A DNA stretch of 8,184 bases, taken from the NCBI GenBank assembly GCA_964572225.1, contig CAZNFR010000120.1, positions 1 through 8,184 of the forward strand, in the 5' to 3' direction. Position 1 is the first letter of the stretch, and the number at the start of each line of letters is the position of its first letter. Positions 1 through 7,533 of this stretch are shown in pieces. Position numbers and translations under genes: made by a program. The notes below the pieces were generated by a model. The model made no database searches and had not been told where the DNA came from. It saw only the letters and a list, made by a program, of their open reading frames with translations. This DNA is from CAZNFR01 sp964572225. Its GTDB lineage: Bacteria; Bacteroidota; Bacteroidia; Bacteroidales; GCA-2748055.

Positions 1-1118
1 AGGGCTTTATTCACCCCTTCAATTAAGAGTACACCTGCTACCAGTCCGACATACCCGGCCAGGGTGGTCAGAAAAACGGACTCATTGATGATCTGGATGA
101 TCACATCGACCGGTCTGGCACCCAGGGCCCGCTGGATCCCTATCTCCTTGGTCCTTTCCTTAACGATCACCAGCATAATATTACTTACCCCAATCACTCC
201 TGCCATCAGGGTGCCTATTCCCACTATCCAGATAAGCAAATCAATCCCTCCAAAGAGTCCGCGCATTTGCCTGAATTCCTTCTCCACGTTAAAAGACCCG
301 ATGGCCTGATCATCGTCCGGATGGATGGAGTGCCTCTTCTTTAGCAGGGAAATTACTTTTTCCTGAACCACCGAAACAGGAACATTCTCCTGAGATGTGA
401 TCGAAAACCATCCCATTCTGTCTCCATAATTATAGGCTCTTTGCATGGTGGTGAAGGGCAGAAATACCGCCTGATTCTCATTATTTCCCTGTTCACCGGT
501 CTTTTTGGACTTAAACCTCCCAATTACCTTGAAATAAATTCCCTGTATCTTTATATACTCTCCAATGCACTCCTCCCCTTTATCAAAAAGCTCCTCATAT
601 ACCCTTTGTCCGATCACGGCCACTTTTCGTTTATGCTGAAGGTCAAGCTCATTTATGAAGCGCCCTTCTTCTATATTCACCGGATCGATCATAAAAAACT
701 CAGGGTAGTCCCCGTAGACGCTGTACGCACCCGTTCGTTCATTTCGCACCACATTGTCGCCCGAGCGGAACCCTCCTCCCTGAAGTCTGGGTGCCAGATA
801 CTGGATTTCCGGGATCTGTTGATGTATGGCTTCTACATCCCCGTCGCGAAAGCTGAAAAACCTTCCCCGGTCAAATCCCTTGTAAGGCATGGAAGTGCGC
901 TGTGGCCAGATAAACACGGAGTTGGTAGCGAAATCCCCAAAACCCTGGGTTACCCCGTTCTCCAGTCCCTGTCCCGATCCAAGCATCACCAAAAGCATGA
1001 AGATCCCCCAGAATACTCCAAATGCGGTAAGGAAAGTTCTCCATTTATTCTGCCTTAGGGCATGAAAGATCTCCTGCCACTTATCCGGATCAATTAATAT
1101 TTTAAAAAACATCATCAT
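1..1118 (-). CDS. MacB/FtsX-type ABC transporter permease, C-terminus cut by window edge
   Basis: This is an inner-membrane permease of the MacB family with a single FtsX domain. Reading from ATG at 1118 stays open to base 1 and gives about 372 residues. The N-terminus starts with three consecutive Met codons and a DKWQEIFHALRQNKWRT segment. TM1 follows (about 28-47), ending in GSGQGLENGV. A periplasmic MacB-type core domain spans about 50-290. TM2 (about 294-318) reads WIVGIGTLMAGVIGVSNIML and leads into the cytoplasmic coupling motif KERTKEIGIQRALGA (320-334). TM3 (about 346-369) contains AGYVGLVAGV. TM4 and the C-terminus, roughly 40-50 residues by comparison with the neighbouring paralogue, lie outside the window. 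The start is 1 bp after the stop of the upstream permease, so the two are probably co-translated; which of the three Met codons is used cannot be told. The transported substrate is unknown. The family assignment is firm. Confidence 0.92.
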   Translation of the reverse strand, partial: MMMFFKILIDPDKWQEIFHALRQNKWRTFLTAFGVFWGIFMLLVMLGSGQGLENGVTQGFGDFATNSVFIWPQRTSMPYKGFDRGRFFSFRDGDVEAIHQQIPEIQYLAPRLQGGGFRSGDNVVRNERTGAYSVYGDYPEFFMIDPVNIEEGRFINELDLQHKRKVAVIGQRVYEELFDKGEECIGEYIKIQGIYFKVIGRFKSKKTGEQGNNENQAVFLPFTTMQRAYNYGDRMGWFSITSQENVPVSVVQEKVISLLKKRHSIHPDDDQAIGSFNVEKEFRQMRGLFGGIDLLIWIVGIGTLMAGVIGVSNIMLVIVKERTKEIGIQRALGARPVDVIIQIINESVFLTTLAGYVGLVAGVLLIEGVNKA

Positions 1119-1119
1119 A

Positions 1120-2366
1120 CTATTCGTCTCTTAAGGCTATAATCGGTTTTATCCGGGCTGCCTTCATGGAAGGCACCAATCCGGCAAGGGCCCCGGAAAT
1201 AACCAAAAGCACCGTGGCACCAATGGCAATTCTTATATCTGCAGAAGGGTTCAAAAAGAATTCGTTCGGGGGCATCACATTGGATACCAGCTCCAGGAGA
1301 AAAACCCCGGCTACAAGTCCAAGATATCCCGCAAAAGCAGTGATCAGAACCGATTCCTGAAGGATGAGGGAGATGATGGACCAGGGGGAAGCGCCTATGG
1401 CCTTCCGTATTCCAATTTCTTTGGTCCTTTCCTTAACCACAATGAGCATAATGTTGCTGACACCCACCACCCCGGCGATAATGGTCCCGATACCAATGAT
1501 CCAGATAAAGAGCCGGATGGAATAAAACAATTTCATGGTCCGCTCAAACTCTTCCGCTTTGTTCCAGACATTGATGGCACGCGTATCCTCAGGATCAAAA
1601 GAATGAAAGGCAGCAAGCTGCTTCCGGATGGTTTCAAGCATCTGGTTACTCTCATCCACACTTACGGAAGTTGTGAAAGACACCTGATTAATCTGATTAT
1701 TCCCCGTAAACACTTTCTGTGCAGTATAAACCGGAATATAAGCCCTTCTCTGCTCATCCTCTCCCCCTTCATCGTGAAAAACCCCGACTACCTTAAAAGG
1801 AACCCCGTTAATTTTTATGTATTCCCCCAATGCTACCGTATCGGGATAGGTGAAAAGCTGCGATTTTACAATCTCACCAATAGCCACAACCTTACGGGAC
1901 TTCTCAAGATCGAATTCATTGATAAACCTTCCTTCGATCATGGTGACTTCTTTGATTCCCTCATAATCGGGGTGTACCGGACTGATTGTGAAGTTCCCGA
2001 AATTGTTCTTGTAATTGAAGGTGTTTTCCTGCCACATCCAGAACCGGGAAGAAATCAGGTCAATATTGTCTACCGAATTCTTAATCAGATGATAATCTTC
2101 ATTGGTGAATTTCACCTCACGCCCGGGCTGCAATCCTTTATGCGGCTTACTGGTCATTCCGTTGGTGATCCAGATGCCGTTTACCGATCCCCCCTTAAAC
2201 TGTTCCCTCACCCCGTTCTCNNNNNNNNNNCGAGTCCGTAACCCGAACCCAGAAGAATAATGAGCATGAAAATCCCCCACGCAACACTAAATCCCGTGAG
2301 AAACGTCCGCATCTTATTCTTACGGATGGTACTGAATATTTCCTGCCACTTATCCAGATCAAACAT
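1120..2366 (-). CDS. MacB/FtsX-type ABC transporter permease, interrupted by an N-gap
   Basis: This is the first of two tandem MacB-like permeases. The true start is ATG at 2366: the segment before the gap reads MFDLDKWQEIFSTIRKNK, followed by TM1 ending GSGYGL, matching the neighbouring permease residue for residue in the key positions. The run of N at 2221-2230 shifts the frame, so an ATG at 2280 looks like a start but reads TM1 in the wrong frame. After the gap the frame resumes at ENGVREQF and runs to TAG at 1120. With a one-base overlap in place of the gap, the protein would be 411 residues, normal for this family. In that numbering the MacB-type periplasmic domain is about 46-280, TM2 about 282-306, coupling motif KERTKEIGIRKAIGA 308-322, TM3 about 334-357 and TM4 about 375-395. 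Its start overlaps the end of the ATPase gene by 8 bp. It is probably intact in the organism rather than a pseudogene. Confidence 0.92.
2221..2230. other. Assembly gap (10 N)
   Basis: Ten undetermined bases lie inside the permease gene, just after TM1. Ten bases do not keep the reading frame: an insert of 2 modulo 3 would. The paralogous permease has GGL-E-NGV-like coding with no extra residues here. Joining the flanks with a single shared base restores the frame exactly. The run is therefore most likely a fixed-length scaffold placeholder, not real sequence of that length. Confidence 0.95.
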
Positions 2367-3060
2367 TGGAGTCCAGTGTTATGGGTTCATTCTCAGTGAT
2401 CTTCTCAATAATTCCATCGCGCAGATGAATGATCCTTTTGGTTCGCTGGGCAATATCACGCTCGTGGGTAACGATAATTACCGTAATCCCTTCCTCGTTA
2501 ATCTCCCTGAATAGATTCATCACTTCAAAGGAGGTCTTACTATCCAGTGCACCGGTAGGCTCATCGGCCAGGATCACCTTAGGTTTTGTGATCATGGAGC
2601 GGGCAATGGCCACCCTTTGCTTTTGTCCCCCGGAGAGTTCGCTGGGAAGATGGTGGGCCCATTCCTTAAGCCCCATTTTTTCCAGATATTCCAGTGCAAT
2701 GCTGTTTCTTTTCTTTCGGGTTATCCGCTGGTAATACAAAGGTAGTGCCACGTTCTCCATGGCATTCTTGAAAGATATCAGGTTGAAGGATTGAAAAACG
2801 AAGCCGATCATCTGGTTTCTATACCAGGCGGCTTTTGTTTCATTAAGATCACGGATCAGATTTCCATCCAGCAGGTATTCCCCTTCGTCGTATCCGTCCA
2901 GTATTCCCAATATGTTCAGAAGCGTTGATTTCCCGGATCCTGAGGAGCCCATAATGGATAACAGTTCGCCCCTTTCTATATGAAGGTCAATTCCTTTCAA
3001 TACATGCAAACTGTTGTTCCCCGTGATATAGGATTTGTGAATTCCTTTTAGGTTTATCAT
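2359..3060 (-). CDS. ABC transporter ATP-binding protein, MacB/LolD type
   Basis: This is the cytoplasmic ATPase expected to drive the two MacB-like permeases that follow it. The 233-residue protein is the usual length for a stand-alone LolD/MacB ATPase. All nucleotide-binding motifs are present: Walker A GSSGSGKST (38-46), Q-loop Gln90 in FVFQSFNL, signature LSGGQKQR (142-149), Walker B VILADE (162-167) with catalytic Glu167, D-loop ALDS just after, and switch His199 in VTHE. The start MINLKGIHKSY is typical of the family, though no good Shine-Dalgarno precedes it. The stop codon lies inside the start of the permease gene (ATGTTTGA, an 8-bp overlap), which suggests translational coupling. 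The gene is preceded by a 158-bp AT-rich intergenic region and is probably first in its operon. The substrate (peptide, lipoprotein, antimicrobial or heme) cannot be read from the sequence. Confidence 0.95.
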   Translation of the reverse strand: MINLKGIHKSYITGNNSLHVLKGIDLHIERGELLSIMGSSGSGKSTLLNILGILDGYDEGEYLLDGNLIRDLNETKAAWYRNQMIGFVFQSFNLISFKNAMENVALPLYYQRITRKKRNSIALEYLEKMGLKEWAHHLPSELSGGQKQRVAIARSMITKPKVILADEPTGALDSKTSFEVMNLFREINEEGITVIIVTHERDIAQRTKRIIHLRDGIIEKITENEPITLDSNV

Positions 3061-3160
3061 GACACAATTAAGTATAGGAGACTTTTAATACAAACATTAT
3101 GCCTCATATATATATTGTTCTGACAACCTGATATTTAATTATTTTTTAACAGGAATCAAT
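3061..3160 (-). promoter_or_regulatory. Probable promoter region of the ABC exporter operon
   Basis: This AT-rich stretch lies upstream of the ATPase gene and after the end of the symporter gene. On the minus strand it contains TTGTCA, then an alternating TA tract, then TAATGTTTG about 35-43 bases before the ATG. The last element resembles, but does not exactly match, the Bacteroidota -7 box TAnnTTTG, because its spacer is one base too long. The placement is inferred mainly from base composition and gene layout. Confidence 0.3.
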
Positions 3161-3188
3161 CCGGATAACAGTTTCCAAAACTGTCCGG
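3161..3188 (-). terminator. Hairpin after the symporter gene, candidate terminator
   Basis: An inverted repeat begins about 30 bases after the symporter stop. ACAGTTT pairs with AAACTGT around a 3-base loop, and outer CCGG arms pair with each other across a 3-base bulge, giving 11 base pairs in total. On the minus strand it is followed by an A/T-rich stretch but not by an immediate run of T, so it is not a classic intrinsic terminator. It may end the kduI-GH105-symporter transcript or protect its 3' end. Confidence 0.45.
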
Positions 3189-3218
3189 TTTTGAACAAGG
3201 TAGTTCAGAAATGAACAA

Positions 3219-5417
3219 TCAGAAGTCGATTTTTCCTCCAAGATTTACTGCAATGTAAAGGAAGAGTAAAATACCGAAAACCATTAATACACTGAACATA
3301 AACCCCAGGCTGTCGGTACGGTCCCACCGGGTAAACTGCCACTGCGTCCGGGGAAACAAAAGGAGATGATCAAAGCGATGCGGATTGGCATAGGATTCTT
3401 CCATTTCTTTTGCATCCTCATCCCGGTCTTCTTTCACCGGGGTTTTCATTTTGACATAGAAGCGGTCAAGTACTCTCTGCTCGTCGCGGGGGTGACTGGT
3501 TAGAAGGCTGATAAGGACAATCACCAGAAAGGGAAATATCGTTCGGGTTAAAACCCTGATCGTTTCATTGAGCGCATAGCTGTTTTTGCTTAAGTCGAAT
3601 CCCAATGAAGAATACAGGACCAATTCAAGGCTGAGAAAGCCCGATCCCCGGGGTTTCCCTTTTTCGTCCAGAATCACTCCCTTGGTCCAGAAAATCCCTT
3701 TCTGCGGAAGTTTGTATTGTTTTTCAAAGGATTCCCCTTCCGTCAGCACCGGGGGTTTTGAGTCCGGATTGGCTGTTTCGTCAGCCTCCCAGTTTAAAAT
3801 TTCCAGTGCCCGGTCTTCCACATCGGCCGTAGTGGCGGTATAATTCCTGCTTATTACGCGGGTTTCTGTAAGCTGTGTCAGATTTTCGCTGTATCGCAAT
3901 CCCGAAAAGACCGTTGGCAAAATTCCCGGAAGAACAAAGAAGAGGACAAGAGAGGCAACGATGGAAGTCCATACCGAATACCGGTTTGTTCGCCTCCAGA
4001 GTATCCCCATCCAGAATCCGGCTGCATAAATCATCCCGAATTCCCACATAATCTTCAACTGACCGAACAGGCTGTCGTTCACCATGGTAATCAGAGCTGC
4101 CCCGATAACCACCCCGGCGCCGAGCAATCTTCCTACGGTTACATAATGCTTCTCCGATCTGTTGCCAACCAGGGGCCGGTAAAGGGAAGTGGTAAGCAGT
4201 CCCGATGCCGTGATCATCATCATGTCGGCGGTCGACATTAGTGCGGCCATTAATGCCGCAATCATCAGTCCGATCAATCCGGCATTCAGTTTCCCCAGCA
4301 GTTCACGGGAAGCGTATCCCCATAAATGATCAGGATCGCTCACTTCTTTTCCAAATAGTAAGACTGCCGCCAGGGCTGTAACTCCCCAAAGTACAGTAGT
4401 GATCCTCTTGAGATATGTCCCGTAGGTAAGTCCGAACCGGGCATTGTATTCGCTCTTTGCCGATCCGGTGGCCACCAGCTGATTGGCTCCAACTGCCACA
4501 TTGATGGTAGCCATCACCCCGATCGCAATAATATAATACCAGGTAAAATCAATGGAATTTGGCGATCCGAATATTTCAAAGAAGGATTCAGGCAACTGAT
4601 TATGTACCGTACGCAGGGCATCCATCATTCCTTCCCCTCCAAACCTCAGGTTAATCTCCGTAAATGCAAAGGGCAGAAGCATAATGGAAAGTATAATGAT
4701 AAACACCCCCTGCATCATATCGCTGATAAACGCAGCCTCCAGTCCGCCCGCCACCGAATAGATGGTCACGATCACCACAATGATCAGTATCAGAACAGCC
4801 TTATTGAAATGTGAGAAATTGGCATCGGGCCTCAGCTGTCTCAGACTTTCCAGTTCCTTTTTTTCATCACTACTCAGGCTTGCGTAATCTGCCGCTTCGA
4901 GTTGTTCCAGTTTCTTTGCCTGATCATACTCGGCCTTTTCTTTAACCGTATATTCCGACACCTCCTTTGGGGTCATAACCAGGACCGTCTTGCTCATTCC
5001 GATAAATCCGACGGTAAGCAAAAAGGTAAGGGAGATGCTGGCCAGAATGGCATAGGACCCTCCGAGAAACCGGGAATTGAAACGCTCAGTGAAAAAATCC
5101 CCCATGGAAAGCAGTCTTAATCTGCGGTACCAAACCCCGGTAAACCAATACGAAGGGGTGGAAAACAGCATCATCAGGGCACTCCAGATCCCCGAGGCAC
5201 CGTTATTCATGGTGGTGGTGGCTACCGACGGACCCGTATCGGCCGAGGTTGCCTGTCCGAAAGCTGCAAAAACCTGAATAAGCTTACCGAACTTCCGTCC
5301 CCCCAGAAAATAATCCTCCTGATTTTTCACCCTCCGCATGGACCAGAATCCGATAAAAACCAGGATAACGAAATAAACAGCGATAACAATCAGGTCAAGT
5401 GGGGATAATCCAAACAT
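3219..5417 (-). CDS. Sodium:solute symporter (SSS family), probable uronide importer
   Basis: This is an inner-membrane secondary transporter of the SSS family, expected to couple solute uptake to Na+. The 732-residue protein starts with TM1 (about 8-27) followed by the typical RRVKNQEDYFLGGR loop. The family signature region YSVAGGLEAAFISDMMQGV is at 220-238. The helix carrying ALMSTADMMMITASGL (391-407) matches the conserved SSS helix that holds the second sodium site. I count about 14 likely membrane segments, the last at 704-725. It is longer than common SSS proteins (about 500-600). The extra length is a charged, helix-prone loop at 150-205, a long soluble stretch at about 506-600, and a basic/acidic loop at 641-703. 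It follows the GH105 gene by 16 bp and probably shares its transcript. This suggests uptake of unsaturated uronic-acid oligosaccharides. The family is firm; the substrate is inferred only from context. Confidence 0.93.
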   Translation of the reverse strand: MFGLSPLDLIVIAVYFVILVFIGFWSMRRVKNQEDYFLGGRKFGKLIQVFAAFGQATSADTGPSVATTTMNNGASGIWSALMMLFSTPSYWFTGVWYRRLRLLSMGDFFTERFNSRFLGGSYAILASISLTFLLTVGFIGMSKTVLVMTPKEVSEYTVKEKAEYDQAKKLEQLEAADYASLSSDEKKELESLRQLRPDANFSHFNKAVLILIIVVIVTIYSVAGGLEAAFISDMMQGVFIIILSIMLLPFAFTEINLRFGGEGMMDALRTVHNQLPESFFEIFGSPNSIDFTWYYIIAIGVMATINVAVGANQLVATGSAKSEYNARFGLTYGTYLKRITTVLWGVTALAAVLLFGKEVSDPDHLWGYASRELLGKLNAGLIGLMIAALMAALMSTADMMMITASGLLTTSLYRPLVGNRSEKHYVTVGRLLGAGVVIGAALITMVNDSLFGQLKIMWEFGMIYAAGFWMGILWRRTNRYSVWTSIVASLVLFFVLPGILPTVFSGLRYSENLTQLTETRVISRNYTATTADVEDRALEILNWEADETANPDSKPPVLTEGESFEKQYKLPQKGIFWTKGVILDEKGKPRGSGFLSLELVLYSSLGFDLSKNSYALNETIRVLTRTIFPFLVIVLISLLTSHPRDEQRVLDRFYVKMKTPVKEDRDEDAKEMEESYANPHRFDHLLLFPRTQWQFTRWDRTDSLGFMFSVLMVFGILLFLYIAVNLGGKIDF

Positions 5418-5433
5418 ATTCTGTAGTTCTCAG

Positions 5434-6666
5434 TTAACACCAAATACAATCACGATACTCTTTTAAGCGGTAAATTTCTGTTGCCGCCAGCAAGGCTGCA
5501 CCCAAACCGTGCGCTCCCCCTGGCTCCACCGGAATCTTATAGTAAAAAACCAGATCCTGCTTTATATTAAATCCGGTGCTGACATTATCCAGTTCCCCAT
5601 TCTTACTGATATTCAGAACCAGACCTTCCCAGCCCCGAACCGCTACCGAGCTGTATAGGTTATCGATCCATCCCTCGTTTACCGCCCGGGCAACTGCATA
5701 GGTAAACATCGCCGTACAGGAACTTTCCAGCCATGCATCTTCCTTATCCAGCAATTGCCTCCACATCCCATTTTCGGTCTGATATCGGCTGAATCCCAGG
5801 ATCTGCCTAAGCAGAATGGAAATGACCTCATCCCTGTCAGGATGCCCTTCCGGCATGGCATTCAACAACATACATTTAGCCATGGCCACCCATCCGTTAG
5901 CCCTTCCCCAGTGTGCCACTCCATGATGACCGGCCTCAACATAAAAACAGTGATGGTACAACTGCTTTTCCTTCGAAAACAACCGGTCATGAAAATTCCT
6001 GACCTGCCTGATCCCCTCGTCGAGGTATGTCTCCTCGCCGGTTAGTTTATACATTTGAGCCAGGAAAGGCACACTCATAAAAAGATCATCGGCCCACAGG
6101 GTGGTCTTGTCAAAGCGCCTCCTTACGAAGGTTCCATCTTCCAACCGGTCCTGCCTTTTCATTATATACCCGGCCGTCTGCTGTATCCGGGGCAAAAAAT
6201 CCTCATTACCTTCGACAGAATACACCTCAATCAGAGCCGCTCCCAAAGCCCCGCAATCATCCAGGCGGTCCATCCGGAAGTACTGATGCCAGGGGGCTGC
6301 CGGAATCCGGGCGTCAAAGAGTTTCCTGAAAACAGGAAGGTTCTCAAATCCCCATTCAAAGAATTTTTTAGTAAATGAAAGGGCCTCTTTTTCATTCAGG
6401 ACTTCCGCGACACGGAGCAATCCGAGGATAATAACCCCATTCCAGTATTTATAGTCGGTATGCGGACTTGACAGGTAAATATCCTCCGGATCATGATACA
6501 GGGGATCCTCTATGACGGCTCCGGAACCGGTCAGAAAACCGAAATCCGCTTCGGAAAGGATATTTTCGGTTAAGGCCCTTAACACCTTTTCCACTTCCTT
6601 TGCCGGAGGAGGCTGATGAATGGTCTCCGGAACATTCACATAGGGCAGATTGCTTTTCTTTTCCAT
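5434..6666 (-). CDS. GH105-type unsaturated uronyl hydrolase
   Basis: This 410-residue protein looks like a YteR-type glycoside hydrolase family 105 enzyme (related to GH88). Such enzymes remove a 4,5-unsaturated uronic acid from the non-reducing end of lyase products by hydrating the double bond. The released sugar opens to 5-keto-4-deoxyuronate. Family hallmarks are DRLDDCGALG (133-141), with an Asp in the position of YteR Asp88; WADDLFMSVPFL (191-202), with Asp193/194 in the region of the catalytic Asp143 of YteR; AHWGRANGW (251-259); and WLESSCTAMFTYA (312-324). The repeated helical pattern fits an (alpha/alpha)6 barrel. The N-terminus (MEKKSNLPYV) has no signal peptide or lipobox, so it should act in the cytoplasm. 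It starts 2 bp after the kduI stop, and KduI acts on its expected product. Whether the natural substrate comes from rhamnogalacturonan, homogalacturonan, ulvan or a glycosaminoglycan cannot be told. Confidence 0.9.
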   Translation of the reverse strand: MEKKSNLPYVNVPETIHQPPPAKEVEKVLRALTENILSEADFGFLTGSGAVIEDPLYHDPEDIYLSSPHTDYKYWNGVIILGLLRVAEVLNEKEALSFTKKFFEWGFENLPVFRKLFDARIPAAPWHQYFRMDRLDDCGALGAALIEVYSVEGNEDFLPRIQQTAGYIMKRQDRLEDGTFVRRRFDKTTLWADDLFMSVPFLAQMYKLTGEETYLDEGIRQVRNFHDRLFSKEKQLYHHCFYVEAGHHGVAHWGRANGWVAMAKCMLLNAMPEGHPDRDEVISILLRQILGFSRYQTENGMWRQLLDKEDAWLESSCTAMFTYAVARAVNEGWIDNLYSSVAVRGWEGLVLNISKNGELDNVSTGFNIKQDLVFYYKIPVEPGGAHGLGAALLAATEIYRLKEYRDCIWC

Positions 6667-6668
6667 GA

Positions 6669-7496
6669 TTATTTCAGATCATCGATTTTCACGGCATCCA
6701 TTTCGCTGTCAGATCCGGCCATCCCCCAGATAAAACTGTAGGTAGAAGTCCCGGATGCCGTATGAATGGACCAGGAAGGAGAAATTACCGCTTCGTTGTT
6801 TTTGAGCCAGACCGGCCGGGTTTCACCAGGTTCACCCATAAGATGACATACCGCCTGTCCGTCTGGAATCTCAAAATAAAAATAGGCTTCCATTCTCAGC
6901 TCATGCCTATGACAGGGCATCGTGTTCCATGAACTTCCTTTTTTCACGGTCGTGATCCCCATCATCAGCTGACAGGTATCTGCAAGTCCGGGAACAATGT
7001 ACTGATATAGAACGCGTTCGTTGGAGTTTTCCGGAGTACCCAGGTAAACCGGATTTGCTACCTGTGCCGTCACCTTCCGGGTGGGATACTTTTTGTGTGC
7101 CAGGGCGGAATTAAAATAAAAATGAGCAGGTTGTGCCGGGTCCTCTGAGCTCAGAACAATACTTTTCACTCCGAGTCCGATGTACAGTGCATCCCGGTTT
7201 TCCAGGTCCCACGACCCCTCCTCTGTTTCCACCTTACCCTTGCCCCCGGTATTAATGATCCCCAGCTCCCTCCGGTCAAGAAAATTTTCGGTCATCTGAT
7301 ATTTTGCTGCTTCCAGCTTCAGTTTTTCTTTCACGGGAACACCCCCGCCAATGATCATCCGGTCGAAATGGGAATAGACCATGCTGATCTCATCGTTCTT
7401 CATCAGATTCCCAACGTGATATTCCTTTCGAATCCTTTCGGTAGTATAATGTCTGAAATCTTCCGGATGGGAGGGGTACCTTACCTGAAATGCCAT
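6669..7496 (-). CDS. kduI: 5-dehydro-4-deoxy-D-glucuronate isomerase (KduI)
   Basis: KduI converts 5-keto-4-deoxyuronate to 3-deoxy-D-glycero-2,5-hexodiulosonate in the cytoplasm. This is the step between unsaturated uronate release and the KduD reductase in pectin-type uronate breakdown. The protein has 275 residues, close to the 278 of E. coli KduI. The metal-binding motif NTMPCHRHELRMEAYFYF is present, with His196, His198 and Glu203. His245 in SWSIHTASGT supplies the fourth ligand. These numbers coincide with the zinc ligands described for the E. coli enzyme. The N-terminal cupin half carries ERRELGI-like and NTGGKG segments. The start is supported by GAGGA, 4 bases before the ATG, the clearest ribosome binding site in the window. 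It appears to be the first gene of the three-gene uronate operon. Confidence in the identification is high. Confidence 0.97.
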   Translation of the reverse strand: MAFQVRYPSHPEDFRHYTTERIRKEYHVGNLMKNDEISMVYSHFDRMIIGGGVPVKEKLKLEAAKYQMTENFLDRRELGIINTGGKGKVETEEGSWDLENRDALYIGLGVKSIVLSSEDPAQPAHFYFNSALAHKKYPTRKVTAQVANPVYLGTPENSNERVLYQYIVPGLADTCQLMMGITTVKKGSSWNTMPCHRHELRMEAYFYFEIPDGQAVCHLMGEPGETRPVWLKNNEAVISPSWSIHTASGTSTYSFIWGMAGSDSEMDAVKIDDLK

Positions 7497-7500
7497 AATT

Positions 7501-7505
7501 TCCTC
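7501..7505 (-). promoter_or_regulatory. Ribosome binding site of kduI
   Basis: On the minus strand GAGGA lies 4 bases before the kduI ATG. It is the clearest Shine-Dalgarno-like sequence in this window and supports the chosen start. The other genes have weak or no such signal. Confidence 0.6.
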
Positions 7506-7533
7506 AATTTAATTTCCGGCCAAATTACGGATT

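Noticed and set aside
441..1058. Open 205-codon plus-strand frame
   Set aside because: It lies wholly antisense to the second MacB-like permease, whose translation matches its family throughout. The plus-strand protein shows no recognisable domain or start signal.
1603..2241. Open 212-codon plus-strand frame
   Set aside because: It is antisense to the first MacB-like permease and runs into the N gap. The encoded peptide has no family features.
1120..2280. ATG at 2280 as the permease start
   Set aside because: It precedes the N gap in the wrong frame and yields a non-hydrophobic N-terminus. The frame from 2366 gives TM1 with strong similarity to the adjacent permease.
3104..3116. Alternating TA tract
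   Set aside because: It is too short to be a meaningful repeat and is better treated as part of the AT-rich promoter region.
3192..3207. Short inverted repeat TGAAC-N6-GTTCA just after the symporter stop
   Set aside because: Five-base arms are expected by chance, and there is no supporting context beyond the stronger hairpin next to it.
3781..4047. 88-codon minus-strand frame inside the symporter
   Set aside because: It is a shifted frame of the symporter gene with no independent evidence of coding.
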